A DNA stretch of 64,000 nt, from the NCBI GenBank assembly GCA_052267165.1, contig JBKQHO010000061.1:1-64000 (forward strand). The letters are read 5' to 3'. The notes beneath the pieces are model-generated. The model searched no databases and had not been told where the DNA came from. It saw only the letters and a list, made by a program, of their open reading frames with translations. Shown piece by piece: positions 33,271 to 45,073 of the stretch. A program made the position numbers and the translations under genes. Position 1 is the stretch's first letter, and the number at the start of each line of letters is the position of its first letter. Source of the stretch: CAWICD01 sp052267165 (GTDB lineage: Bacteria; Vulcanimicrobiota; Vulcanimicrobiia; Vulcanimicrobiales; Vulcanimicrobiaceae).

Positions 33271-33999
33271 ATGCTTCGCTGGTATACTCTGTTAGCGGCT
33301 GCTGCTGCATTCTTGCTTTGCAGGAGCCCGGCTCGTGCAGAGACCGACCTCGGCCTGACCGGTGCGATCCTCACCGGAACGCACGTCGGCGAGGAGAATC
33401 CGACCCCGGTCAGCGGAATCGCGCCGGGCGCGCTGTTGGAGGCGACGCAGAAGTGGGGCCGGCTGCACGTTCACTTGGAGGGCTTCCCCAGCGTCAGCGT
33501 GCGGGCCAGCTCGGCCGGAAACCTCGGCACCTCGAGCGCCACGCTCGGCCTACTCAATTCGACAGTGCTTTACGACCTCGACCACAACCGCCGGTTCCGG
33601 GCGGGTCTGGGCTTCCAGATCATCGACTTGCGCAGCTTCAACGGCAACAACGGGGACATCGACGAGGCGCGCGTCACCTCGCCCATCTACACGGTCGCAT
33701 CGGATCTGCCGGTCGGGCGCAACCGCTTCGTCGAGCTCAACCTGATGGTCGATCCCAACATCAAGGGACTGCTCCACGTCCTTCCGGCGGACGGATCGCT
33801 CGCGTACGACGAACCGGAAGCCGGAGCCGAGGTCGACTATTCGGCCGCGTTGGGCTGGCAGCGTGGCGCGACCACCTATCTGCTCGGAGCGCGCTTTCTG
33901 AACTACCACACGCGCAACGTCGACACCGGGGCGCTGGTCGACCGCAACGTCGGCGGCGGGGTCACCCTCGAAGTCCGCGTCGCTTTGGGCCGCAAGTAG
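33271..33999 (+). CDS. Exported beta-rich protein, possible outer-membrane barrel
   Basis: 242 residues starting MLRWYTLLAAAAAFLLCRSPARA, a clear signal peptide. The mature part alternates short polar and hydrophobic strands (GRLHVHLEGFPSVSVRA, RFRAGLGFQIIDLR, RFVELNLMVDP, TTYLLGARFLNYH), ending GGVTLEVRVALGRK, as in small outer-membrane barrels. I recognise no named family. A Cys precedes the cleavage region, but no lipobox is formed. It lies 66 bases after the aquaporin gene on the same strand. Confidence 0.65.
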   Translation: MLRWYTLLAAAAAFLLCRSPARAETDLGLTGAILTGTHVGEENPTPVSGIAPGALLEATQKWGRLHVHLEGFPSVSVRASSAGNLGTSSATLGLLNSTVLYDLDHNRRFRAGLGFQIIDLRSFNGNNGDIDEARVTSPIYTVASDLPVGRNRFVELNLMVDPNIKGLLHVLPADGSLAYDEPEAGAEVDYSAALGWQRGATTYLLGARFLNYHTRNVDTGALVDRNVGGGVTLEVRVALGRK

Positions 34000-34011
34000 A
34001 GTCAGGCCGGA

Positions 34012-34152
34012 CTACTTGCAGAGGACGACGGCCATCGCCCAGCCGTGGCAGGTCTTGATCCGGGCCAGATAGCCCTCTTGCGTGCGGTCGCAGACTTGGT
34101 AGCCCGCCCGCAGGGCGGAGGCGATGGAGTTGAACGTCATTATGCCTTGCAT
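34012..34152 (-). CDS. Small conserved-looking protein of 46 residues
   Basis: The frame MQGIMTFNSIASALRAGYQV then CDRTQEGYLARIKTCHGWAM is compact, soluble and free of low complexity, and the last residues are AVVLCK. It may start at the second Met (MTFNSIAS). An upstream extension to 34317 overlaps the divergent hydrolase gene and looks less plausible. I cannot assign a family. It is kept because the codon pattern is protein-like and no other gene fills the slot between the barrel protein and the hydrolase. Confidence 0.45.
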   Translation of the reverse strand: MQGIMTFNSIASALRAGYQVCDRTQEGYLARIKTCHGWAMAVVLCK

Positions 34153-34297
34153 GCTGGTTCTCGCTTCGAAAGTGGTGCGGTGAGCTGTAATCTGGACCCA
34201 GCATGCCATTCCGGCCGTCTCCGGACCGTCCGGGAAACGTCTGAATACGATCTGATTTTCGAGGTGCGCTCCCCGCTCGGTCGAAAATGACGCGGCC

Positions 34298-35179
34298 ATG
34301 CCGACGACCTCGACCACGCACCTTCAGATCGCCTACGAAGAACGCCGCGCGAGCGCCGGCGACGTGGTTGTGCTGTTGCACGGCTTCCCGGACGACGCGC
34401 ACACCTGGGACCGGGTCGTCGACGCGGCCGAGCTCGCTTCGGTCCGAACGGTCGCCCCGTACCTGCGGGGCTACGGCGCGACGCGCTTCCGCGACCCCTC
34501 CGCGACGCGCAGCGGCCAGTCGGCTGCGTTCGCGCGCGACACCGTCGAGCTGCTCGAAGCGCTTGGGATCGAACGCTGCGTCCTGGTCGGACACGATTGG
34601 GGCGCGCGCGCCGCGTACAACGTGGCAGTGCTGGCCCCCGAGCGGATTCGCGCGGTCGTCGCGCTGTCGGTCGGCTACGGAACCAACGTGCCTTCGCAGG
34701 CGCTCTCGTACGAGCAGATCGAGCGTTATTGGTATCAGTGGTACTTCGCCACGCCGCGCGGCGAGACGGTGCTCAGCGAAGACCGGCATCGTTTCTGCCG
34801 GGCGTTGTGGCGGCTCTGGTCGCCGGGCTGGAACTTCAGCGAGGACGAGTACGAGCGCACGGCCGCGGCTTTTGAGAATCCCGACTTCGTCGAGATCGTG
34901 CTGCACTCGTACCGGCAGCGTTGGGATTTCGCGCCGGGCGAGCCGAGCTACGAAGACGACGAGTTCTTGTTGCGCGCCGCTCCGCCGCTGAAGGTCCCGG
35001 TGCACGTCTTGCACGGAACCGACGACGGAGCGACGCTGCTCGAAGCGACAGAGGGACGCGAAGCGTACTTCCCCGCGGGCTACCGGCGCACCGTGCTCGA
35101 GGGCGTCGGTCATTTCGTGCAACGCGAACGGCCCGCGGCGGTCGTCGACGCGATCGTGGATGCGCTGGCGACGGCTTGA
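34298..35179 (+). CDS. Alpha/beta hydrolase, epoxide hydrolase/haloalkane dehalogenase type
   Basis: 293 residues. HGFPDDAHTW carries the oxyanion-hole motif, GHDWGARAAYN the nucleophile elbow with Asp instead of Ser, and GVGHFVQRERP the catalytic His; an acid Asp is in HGTDDG. An Asp nucleophile with a cap domain (YWYQWYFATPRGE) is characteristic of epoxide hydrolases and haloalkane dehalogenases. The substrate is unknown. It overlaps the start of the GH38 gene by 20 bases if that gene uses its ATG. Confidence 0.85.
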   Translation: MPTTSTTHLQIAYEERRASAGDVVVLLHGFPDDAHTWDRVVDAAELASVRTVAPYLRGYGATRFRDPSATRSGQSAAFARDTVELLEALGIERCVLVGHDWGARAAYNVAVLAPERIRAVVALSVGYGTNVPSQALSYEQIERYWYQWYFATPRGETVLSEDRHRFCRALWRLWSPGWNFSEDEYERTAAAFENPDFVEIVLHSYRQRWDFAPGEPSYEDDEFLLRAAPPLKVPVHVLHGTDDGATLLEATEGREAYFPAGYRRTVLEGVGHFVQRERPAAVVDAIVDALATA

Positions 35180-37658
35180 CGTGAAGCTGCACCTCGAGGT
35201 CGTCGAGGAACACGGCGACGTCCAGGTGCTACGCTCCAAAACCCCGCTGCCGCCGAGCGACGAGCCCCGCGAGCTGCGCTACCGCACGCGGACCGGCGCG
35301 CTGATGCGCGTCAACGGCGTGGCTTGCGGAGCGTTCGACCGCATTCACGACGCGGTCGTCGTACCGCCGGGCACGAGCGGCGAGCTGACGCTCGAAGTCG
35401 AGCGGCGCAGTTCGCCGATCGACAGTTTGGCGCTGGGGGTCGCCTTGCGCTGGCACCACCGTCCTTGGCGCCTGGCCGAACGTCCGGCCCGCCGGGTCGA
35501 AATGCTTGCGCCGCCGCCCGCGCGGCCCGCGCCGGCGGCGCAGAGCAACGGCGGTCTCGCGCTCGTCGGTCACGCGCACCTCGACGTCGCCTGGTTGTGG
35601 ACCTACGACGAAGCGCGCCGCAAGGCGCTGCGCACGTTCGCGACCGCGGTGCGGCAGCTCGAAGCCGATCCGGCCTACGTCTTCACCCAAAGCCAGCCGC
35701 AGCTCTACGCGTTCGTCGAAGAGGACGACCCCGAGCTGTTCGAGCGGGTCGCGCGACTGGCGCGCGAAGGCCGCTTCGATGCCAGCGGTGCCGCGCTGTG
35801 GGTCGAACCCGACTGCAATCTGCCTTCGGGCGAGTCGCTACTGCGACAACTCATGTTCGGCATGCGGTACGCGCTCGAGCGGCTCGGGACGGCTCCGAGC
35901 GTCGCCTGGCTGCCCGACTCGTTCGGTTTCGCCAACACGCTTCCGACGCTGCTCGCGCACGCGGGCGTCACCGGCTTCAGCACGACGAAGCACTCGTGGA
36001 ACGACACCACGCGGTTCCCGCACGCGCAATTCCTCTGGGAAGGACCCGACGGCAGCCGCGTGCTCGGGGCGCAGCTCGCTTCGATTCAGGGCGGCTTCGA
36101 GCCGCGGCGCGTCGAGCGCGCGCGCAGCCGGCGCGAGCTGTTGCTGGTCGGCTACGGCGACGGGGGCGGTGGCGCGACCGATGCGATGGTCGCCGAGGGA
36201 AGCACGCGCGGCGCGTGGACGGGTCTCGGGCGCTGGTTCGAGCAACTCGCTGCGCGCGCCGGCGAGCTTCCCGTGGTGCGCGGCGAGCTCTATCTCGAAT
36301 ACCATCGCGGCGTCTTCACCACGCACCACGACGTCAAGGCGCGCAACGCCGCGCTCGAACGCGCGCTCGCCAAGGCTGAGCAGCTCGGCGCGTGGGCGCT
36401 CGCGCTGCACGCGTCGCCGCTGTTTCTCGACGAGTTTCGGGCGCGCTTGGACGAGGCGTGGGAGCTCGTGCTGCGCGCGCAGTTTCACGACGTCTTGCCC
36501 GGAACCGCGATCGCGCCGGTGTACGCCGACGCGCAGACCGAATACGGCCGCGCCGACTCGCTGGTCGCGACGGCGATCGAAAGCGCGCGCGCCGCGCTTC
36601 CGCAATCGACGCTCGCGCGCGAGGAGCGCTTCGTCGCGCCGCGGCGCGAGGTGGGAGGATACCGCTTCGCCAACGCGGCGCTCGAGGCGCGAGTCCTCGC
36701 AGACGGAACGCTCGCCGAGCTGCGCGTTGCGGGCGGTCCCAATCTGGTCGTGCGCGCCAACTTGTTGCGGGCGTACGCCGACCATCCCAAGCAGTGGGAT
36801 GCGTGGAATCTCGATCGCCGCTACCGCCGGCACCCGCTGGTCGTGCGGCCCGACTCGTGCGAGTGTTTCGACGACGGGCTCGAGATCCGTTATCGAGTCG
36901 GCGCGGCGTCGCTCGCGGTGCTGCGCTTCGCGCTGCGCGAGGACGAGGCGCTGCTGCGGGTCGACATGGCGGTCGGCTGGCGCGAGCGTCACGCCATCCT
37001 GCGCTGCGAGAGCGAGCTTGGGATCGTGAACGCCCGGGCGCGTTTCGGCTCGCCCCACGGCTCGCTCGAACGGCCGGTCAGGCCCCGCGCGCCCGACGAG
37101 CATGCGAAGTTCGAAGCCTGCGGTCAGCGCTTCGCCTGCGTCGACGGGAAGGCGCGCGAGGGCGGCGCCGGTGCCGGCGTCGCCATGTTGGTGCTGGACA
37201 CCTACGGCTGGAGCTTGTCGGGGATGCGCGGCGGCGTTCGGCTCGGCCACTCGCTGCTGCGCGCGCCCACCTGGCCGCAGCGCGACGCCGACCGCGGCGA
37301 GCACGTCGTCTCGTACGCCTTCGTGCCCTTCGGACGCTCGTCGCTCGGCGAGCTCGAGCGCATCTGGGAGCGCTACGCGCTCGCACCCGAGCTCGCGATG
37401 TTCGACTGCGACGATCCCTCGATTTTCGTCGTCGCCACCAAGCTCGCCGACGACGGCGACGGCGTCGTCGTTCGAGCGCGCGAGTGCGACGGCATGCCGC
37501 GCCAGGCCGCGCTGCGCTGCGCTGCGCGCGCGCGCGAAGCTGCCTGCGTCGACGCGCTCGAACGCCCGCTCGAAGGTGAAGCGGAACTGCGCGACGGAGC
37601 GATCCACGTGCGTTTCGAACCGTATCAGCTCCGCTCGTTCCGCGTTCGCTTGTGGTGA
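35160..37658 (+). CDS. GH38 alpha-mannosidase
   Basis: 832 residues. GHAHLDVAWLWTYDEA holds the zinc ligands His and Asp, WLPDSFGFANTLP the nucleophile Asp, and STTKHSWNDTTRFPH the substrate pocket. The middle helical domain shows AQFHDVLPGTAIAPVY, a GH38 signature. The beta-sandwich C-terminus ends with FEPYQLRSFRVRL. It removes alpha-linked mannose, probably in the cytoplasm since no signal peptide is present. It begins at ATG 35160 or GTG 35181, just after the hydrolase stop. It overlaps the next gene by four bases. Confidence 0.9.
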   Translation: MRWRRLDVKLHLEVVEEHGDVQVLRSKTPLPPSDEPRELRYRTRTGALMRVNGVACGAFDRIHDAVVVPPGTSGELTLEVERRSSPIDSLALGVALRWHHRPWRLAERPARRVEMLAPPPARPAPAAQSNGGLALVGHAHLDVAWLWTYDEARRKALRTFATAVRQLEADPAYVFTQSQPQLYAFVEEDDPELFERVARLAREGRFDASGAALWVEPDCNLPSGESLLRQLMFGMRYALERLGTAPSVAWLPDSFGFANTLPTLLAHAGVTGFSTTKHSWNDTTRFPHAQFLWEGPDGSRVLGAQLASIQGGFEPRRVERARSRRELLLVGYGDGGGGATDAMVAEGSTRGAWTGLGRWFEQLAARAGELPVVRGELYLEYHRGVFTTHHDVKARNAALERALAKAEQLGAWALALHASPLFLDEFRARLDEAWELVLRAQFHDVLPGTAIAPVYADAQTEYGRADSLVATAIESARAALPQSTLAREERFVAPRREVGGYRFANAALEARVLADGTLAELRVAGGPNLVVRANLLRAYADHPKQWDAWNLDRRYRRHPLVVRPDSCECFDDGLEIRYRVGAASLAVLRFALREDEALLRVDMAVGWRERHAILRCESELGIVNARARFGSPHGSLERPVRPRAPDEHAKFEACGQRFACVDGKAREGGAGAGVAMLVLDTYGWSLSGMRGGVRLGHSLLRAPTWPQRDADRGEHVVSYAFVPFGRSSLGELERIWERYALAPELAMFDCDDPSIFVVATKLADDGDGVVVRARECDGMPRQAALRCAARAREAACVDALERPLEGEAELRDGAIHVRFEPYQLRSFRVRLW

Positions 37659-38395
37659 GCAGGGCGCCGCGCCCGGCGCTGGCCGCAGTCTTGTTCGATC
37701 TCGACGACACGTTGCACGACGACACGCTGGCCTATCGCCAAGCCGCGCGCCGGGTCGCCGACGACGTCGCGGCGGAGCACCGAATCGATGCCGGCGACCT
37801 GCTGGCCGCCTACGTCGCGCAAGCCGAGTCGTTTTGGAAGAACCTCTCGAGCGCCAGCTTGGGGACGCCGCTGGTCGGCGTGCGCGCGACGATGTGGGCG
37901 GCCGCGCTGGCCTCGGTCGGGCTCGAGAACGCCGGGCTCGCCGAGCGCTGCGGCGTTACTTACAATGAGTACCGCAAAGGCTACCTGCAGCTCTGGCCCG
38001 GCGCGCTCGAGCTGTTGCAGAGCTTGCGCGGAGCAGGCTGCAAGCTCGGCTTGATCACGAACGGCTTCGCTGAAACGCACCGTGAAAAGATCGCGCTGCT
38101 CAAGCTCGAGGATGCCTTCGACGAGATTTTCATCGCCGACGAGGTCGGCATGCTCAAACCCGACCCACGCCTGTTCGCGCTCGCCTGCCAGCGTCTGGGC
38201 GCCGCGCCTGTGGCCAGCGCGATGGTCGGCGACCGCTACGAGCGCGACATCCGCGGCGCGCACGCGCTCGGACTGTTCACGGTGTGGGTGAACGTGCGCG
38301 GCGAACGCGTTCCGGCAGGCGGTCCGACGCCGGATGCGACGGTGAAAGCGATCGGTGAAGTCGAGGGGGTCCTTCCCGTTGCGCGGAATGGCTGA
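37655..38395 (+). CDS. HAD-superfamily hydrolase (subfamily IA)
   Basis: 246 residues from a GTG that overlaps the GH38 stop (GTGA); a GTG one codon upstream is equally possible. Motif I is VLFDLDDTLHDD, motif II LITNGF, motif III Lys in GMLKPDPRLF, and motif IV MVGDRYERDIRGA. The cap is alpha-helical (subclass C1). It is a phosphatase or related enzyme of unknown substrate; the coupling to a mannosidase hints at sugar phosphate metabolism, but this is inference. Confidence 0.9.
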   Translation: MSRAPRPALAAVLFDLDDTLHDDTLAYRQAARRVADDVAAEHRIDAGDLLAAYVAQAESFWKNLSSASLGTPLVGVRATMWAAALASVGLENAGLAERCGVTYNEYRKGYLQLWPGALELLQSLRGAGCKLGLITNGFAETHREKIALLKLEDAFDEIFIADEVGMLKPDPRLFALACQRLGAAPVASAMVGDRYERDIRGAHALGLFTVWVNVRGERVPAGGPTPDATVKAIGEVEGVLPVARNG

Positions 38396-39092
38396 ATCGT
38401 CCATGCCGCGCAGCAAGGTGGAGAACGTCTTCGGACGGTCTTGGAGGTTGCTCAGAGCGAACTGGGCGATCGTCGTACCGGGATTGGTGATCGGTGCGGT
38501 CGCGGGCGCGGTGCAGTTCGTCTTGTCGCCTCAGAACAGCGGCATTCCGGCGGGCAGTCTGCTCGCGCGTTTGATCGTATACGTCGTGCCGATCCTCGCT
38601 TCGATTCTCGCGATCTCCTACACGACGGGGATGGCGACCGCCGCTTGGCAGAACGGTAAAGCGACCTTTGCCGACGGCAAGCGCGCGCTGGACCGCGATG
38701 CGCTCTCGCTCTTCATCGCGATGATCGCGCTGTTCGCGCTGGGGCTCGTCGCCGCGTTCCTCGTTCCGTTCACCGCGTTCGTGTCGCTCTTCGTGTATTT
38801 GTACTTCTGCATTTATACGATGGCCGCCGCGGTCGTCGGCGAGCGGCCCGGCATCGAGGCGATCGCCGAATCGATGCAGATCGCCTATCACCGCCCGGTC
38901 ACGACGCTCATCCTGGTCGGCGCGATCCTGGCGATCGTCGTCGTCATGAGCGTGGTCGCAAGTTTTCTCTCGTCCGCGCCGCTCGTCGGGCCGCTCGTCT
39001 CGACGGTCGTGGTGCAGGCCGTGATCGCTTACGTCACGCTGGTCGTGGTGGGCGAGTACCTCGTGTTGCGCAAACAGGAGGCTCATTCGTAA
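38388..39092 (+). CDS. Multi-pass membrane protein of unknown function
   Basis: About 234 residues with five or six hydrophobic segments (starting near 32-50, 60-85, 108-150, 180-205, 208-228) and a Gly/Ala-rich helix ending VGEYLVLRKQE. The pattern resembles DUF975/YciC-like or glycerophosphoryl-diester-phosphodiesterase membrane-domain proteins, but the match is loose. Starts at 38388 and 38403 are both possible; 38388 overlaps the preceding HAD gene by eight bases. The small membrane protein that follows shares its TAATG junction. Confidence 0.65.
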   Translation: MAESSMPRSKVENVFGRSWRLLRANWAIVVPGLVIGAVAGAVQFVLSPQNSGIPAGSLLARLIVYVVPILASILAISYTTGMATAAWQNGKATFADGKRALDRDALSLFIAMIALFALGLVAAFLVPFTAFVSLFVYLYFCIYTMAAAVVGERPGIEAIAESMQIAYHRPVTTLILVGAILAIVVVMSVVASFLSSAPLVGPLVSTVVVQAVIAYVTLVVVGEYLVLRKQEAHS

Positions 39093-39319
39093 TGCCCGTT
39101 CCGGTGCGGTTCGCGCTGATGGGTCTCGGCATCGCGCTGTTCGTCGTCACCTTTTTAGCGCCCAACTCCGTCGCCCGCGCTTTCAAGCTGCGCGACGATC
39201 CTAACGCGGGCATCTCGCTGCAAAGGGATGCGCTCGCGTTCGTGGGCCGCGTGCTGGGTCTGTTCTGCCTGATCATGGGGCTCTTGTCGTGGGTCGCAGC
39301 CCCGGCCGCGCGTCCTTGA
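39092..39319 (+). CDS. Small two-helix membrane protein
   Basis: 75 residues with helices at about 6-24 and 52-70 and a conserved-looking middle (ARAFKLRDDPNAGISLQRDALAF). The ATG overlaps the TAA of the preceding membrane gene (TAATG), so the two are probably one unit. No family recognised. Confidence 0.6.
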   Translation: MPVPVRFALMGLGIALFVVTFLAPNSVARAFKLRDDPNAGISLQRDALAFVGRVLGLFCLIMGLLSWVAAPAARP

Positions 39320-39328
39320 GAGGCGGCC

Positions 39329-39694
39329 CTACAGGTCGATCTGACCGTGCGGGATCTTGTCGACTTGCGCGAGCACGTAGTCGCGTTCTTCGGAGCCCAG
39401 CCGCAAGTGCCGGCACAGGCCGGTCAGGTTGTCGAGCAGGTCCTCGCGCCGGCCGCAGTAGTGACGAAAGTCGTATTCGTCGGCCGCGCGGGCGAAAAGG
39501 AGACTGCCGTCGGCGAGCACCAGCTCGGCGAAGGCCGGCCGGGTGCGTTTGGGCAGGTCGAAGAGCACGTCGAGGACGGCCGCGAACTGCGGCGACGTTT
39601 GCAGCCGCGAGGCGTGGCGGCGCACGCTCTGCGTCGCGAGCGCTCGCGCGCCGGTTGCGGTGGCGTTCGGGTCCCTGTCGGCCTCGTCTTTCAT
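39329..39694 (-). CDS. Hypothetical soluble protein
   Basis: 121 residues starting MKDEADRDPNATATGARALA. The core LQTSPQFAAVLDVLFDLPK and AFAELVLADGSLLFARAADEYDFRHYCGRREDLLDNLTGLCRHLRL is protein-like and rich in charged helices, with two Cys. I cannot assign a family. It converges with the small membrane gene and diverges from uvrA by 70 bases. Confidence 0.6.
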   Translation of the reverse strand: MKDEADRDPNATATGARALATQSVRRHASRLQTSPQFAAVLDVLFDLPKRTRPAFAELVLADGSLLFARAADEYDFRHYCGRREDLLDNLTGLCRHLRLGSEERDYVLAQVDKIPHGQIDL

Positions 39695-39764
39695 TCCAAT
39701 CGGTCTATCGATAGGCCATATTTTGGGGCTGCAACGCTTGGTGCGAAGGCCAGGTCTATGGAGC

Positions 39765-42812
<3,048 letters not shown>

Positions 42813-42824
42813 GAGAGGTCAAGA

Positions 42825-43685
42825 ATGAAGGTCTTCGTCACGGGAGCGACCGGGTTCGTCGGAGCGGCTGTTGCGGCGGCCCTCACCAAGGGGGGCCATC
42901 ATGTCTTGGGTTTGGCCCGTTCGGAGCAATCCGAACGTAGGCTGCGCGAGCTCGGCTACGAAGTGGTCCTAGGATCGCTGAGCGATGGCGACGCGTTGGC
43001 GCGCGCCGCGCGCGAGGCCGACGCGGTCGTCCACGCGGGGGCCACCGGCGACGCGCACAACGGCGAGGTCGACGCCGCCGTCACCCGCGTGCTGCTCGAC
43101 GCGTTGCGCGGGACGGAGAAGCGTTTCGCATATACAAGCGGCGTTTGGGTGTACGGTTCGACGGGGGACACGCCGGCCGACGAATCGACCCCGCTGAACC
43201 CGCCTGCGCTGGTCGCCTTCCGCGTCGCCGTCGAGGAAGCGGTCTTGGACGCAGCGGACGACCTTGCGAGCATCATCATTCGACCCGGCGTGGTCTATGG
43301 GGGCCGGCGCGGCATCCCAGCGATGCTCCTGGCAAACCCGGAGGCGGTGACGGTCGTCGGGGACGGCTCGAACCGCTGGCCCCTCGTACACGTCGACGAC
43401 CTCGGCGAGCTCTACGCGCTGGCGCTGGAGAAATCGCCTTCGGGCGAGGCCTACAACGGCACGGACGCGAGCAAAACTGTGCGCGAGCTGGCGCTGGCAG
43501 CCGCAGCGAGCCTGGGCGGCCTGCCCCTGACGTTCGTCCCGCTCGAAGAGGCGCGCAAGAATCTCGGCCCGTTCGCGGACGCGCTCGTGCTCGATCAGGT
43601 CGTTTCGAACGAGAAGGCGCGACATGCCCTGGGATGGACCCCCGCCGGCATCTCGATCGAGGAAGATTATCGCGTCGTTAAGTGA
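42825..43685 (+). CDS. Extended/atypical SDR epimerase-like protein
   Basis: 286 residues. The NAD(P)-binding VTGATGFVGAAVAAAL loop is clear, as are VVHAGATGDAHN, YTSGVWVYG, IIRPGVVYG and VHVDDLGELYALALE. The catalytic YxxxK is absent; FRVAVEEAV stands at that place, so it belongs to the atypical SDRs (NmrA/YmgL-like), which may act as redox or binding proteins. AGGAGAGG lies six bases before the ATG, 12 bases after uvrA. Confidence 0.85.
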   Translation: MKVFVTGATGFVGAAVAAALTKGGHHVLGLARSEQSERRLRELGYEVVLGSLSDGDALARAAREADAVVHAGATGDAHNGEVDAAVTRVLLDALRGTEKRFAYTSGVWVYGSTGDTPADESTPLNPPALVAFRVAVEEAVLDAADDLASIIIRPGVVYGGRRGIPAMLLANPEAVTVVGDGSNRWPLVHVDDLGELYALALEKSPSGEAYNGTDASKTVRELALAAAASLGGLPLTFVPLEEARKNLGPFADALVLDQVVSNEKARHALGWTPAGISIEEDYRVVK

Positions 43686-43738
43686 CGTTTTGCTGGCTGG
43701 AGGACGGAGATTGCGGCACGTTGCAGAACATGCGCGGT

Positions 43739-43755
43739 CCCAAACTCAAAAGAGC
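43739..43755. repeat. 17-bp sequence also present at 110-126
   Basis: CCCAAACTCAAAAGAGC occurs here, upstream of the phosphofructokinase gene, and again exactly at 110-126 inside the broken methyltransferase. A 17-bp A-rich match in such G/C-rich DNA is unlikely to be random, although not impossible in 64 kb. It may be part of a genome-wide element or a regulator site. The rest of the 89-base gap shows no structure. Confidence 0.5.
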
Positions 43756-43774
43756 TGAACAGTGAGGATGTAGC

Positions 43775-45043
43775 GTGGCTGAACGGCGTGGTGTAGCTGA
43801 GCGAATCGGAATCCTCGTCGGCGGAGGACCGGCCCCCGGCATCAACAGCGTGATCGCGGCCGCGACGATCGAAGCGATCAACAACGGCTTGCAGGTGATC
43901 GGCATCTACGACGGTTACCGCCACCTCGTCGCCGGCGACATAACGCAGGTCACCGAGTTGACGATTGCCGACGTCTCGCGCGTGCACGCGACGGGCGGTT
44001 CCATCCTGCGCACCTCGCGCACGAATCCGGCCAAGGACGAAGCCGGCCTCGCACGCGCGGTCGAATCCCTCAAACGATTGGGGCTGCGCTATCTGGTGAC
44101 GATCGGCGGCGACGACACGACCTACGGCGCGATCCGGATCGCCGAGGCCAGCGAAGGAAAGATCGGCGTGGCCTCGGTCCCCAAGACGATCGACAACGAC
44201 CTGCCGCTGCCCGACAACGCGCCCACGTTCGGTTTCGAGACCGCCCGTTCCGTCGGCACGGCGATCGTCGAGAATCTGATGGAAGATGCGCGGACGGCTT
44301 CGCGCTGGTATCTGGCGGTTACGATGGGCCGCAAATCGGGCTCGCTGGCGCTGGGTATTTGCCGCGCCGCCGGTGCGACGCTCGCGGTGATAGCCGAAGA
44401 GTTCGGCGAGCAGGTCGACATGCCGACGGTCGTCGACACGATCGTCGGTGCGATCATCAAGCGCCGCGCAGGCGGTAGCGATCACGGCGTCGCGGTCGTG
44501 GCCGAAGGGTTCGTCGAACGCCTCTCGCCTGAAGCGCTCCACGCTTTCGGCGCCGGTTCTTCGACCGACGCGTACGGACACGTCCGGCTGGCAGACATTC
44601 CGATCGGCTTCGCGTTGCGCGATGCCGTCAGCCGTCGCCTCAAAGAGCTCGGCGTCGACATCACCGTCGTCCCCAAAGACATCGGTTACGAGCTGCGCTG
44701 CGCGAAGCCGGTTCCGTTCGACCTCGAGTACACGCAGACGCTCGGGTACGGCGCCGTCAAGTTCCTCTTGAGCGGAGGCAGCGGCGCGCTGGTTGCGCTC
44801 TCGGGTGGCCGGGTCGTGCCGGTGACGCTGGACGAGTTGCGCGACGAGAAGACCGGACGCGTGCGCGTGCGGCTGGTCGACACGACGACCGAGTCGTATC
44901 AGGTCGCGTTGAAGTACATGATCCGCCTGCAGCCCGACGATCTGATCGAGCCGACGCTCTCGCGGCTGGCCGGTCAGACGAAACTGTCGCCTTCCGAGTT
45001 TTCGGAGCAGTTCGGGCGTCTCTTCGAAGGTGTCCCCGCCTAA
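43775..45043 (+). CDS. pfkA: 6-phosphofructokinase, probably PPi-dependent
   Basis: 422 residues from GTG. The active-site loop is VTIGGDDTTYG (111-115 GGDDT) and the next motif VPKTIDNDLPL. In ATP-dependent enzymes these positions are Gly in GGDGS and Gly in PGTIDND; Asp and Lys, as here, are the accepted PPi-dependence markers. GGGPAPGINSVI binds phosphate, and MGRKSGSLALG contacts fructose-6-phosphate. A long C-terminal extension (beyond about 330) is typical of this subgroup. The reaction would be reversible, serving glycolysis and gluconeogenesis. Confidence 0.9.
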   Translation: MAERRGVAERIGILVGGGPAPGINSVIAAATIEAINNGLQVIGIYDGYRHLVAGDITQVTELTIADVSRVHATGGSILRTSRTNPAKDEAGLARAVESLKRLGLRYLVTIGGDDTTYGAIRIAEASEGKIGVASVPKTIDNDLPLPDNAPTFGFETARSVGTAIVENLMEDARTASRWYLAVTMGRKSGSLALGICRAAGATLAVIAEEFGEQVDMPTVVDTIVGAIIKRRAGGSDHGVAVVAEGFVERLSPEALHAFGAGSSTDAYGHVRLADIPIGFALRDAVSRRLKELGVDITVVPKDIGYELRCAKPVPFDLEYTQTLGYGAVKFLLSGGSGALVALSGGRVVPVTLDELRDEKTGRVRVRLVDTTTESYQVALKYMIRLQPDDLIEPTLSRLAGQTKLSPSEFSEQFGRLFEGVPA

Positions 45044-45073
45044 GCGACAATCCCTAACGCACCGGTCGGCACG

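Noticed and set aside
35838..37607. Minus-strand open frame of 589 codons opposite the GH38 gene
   Set aside because: Arg/Ala/Glu-rich without domains; the plus-strand GH38 motifs are decisive.
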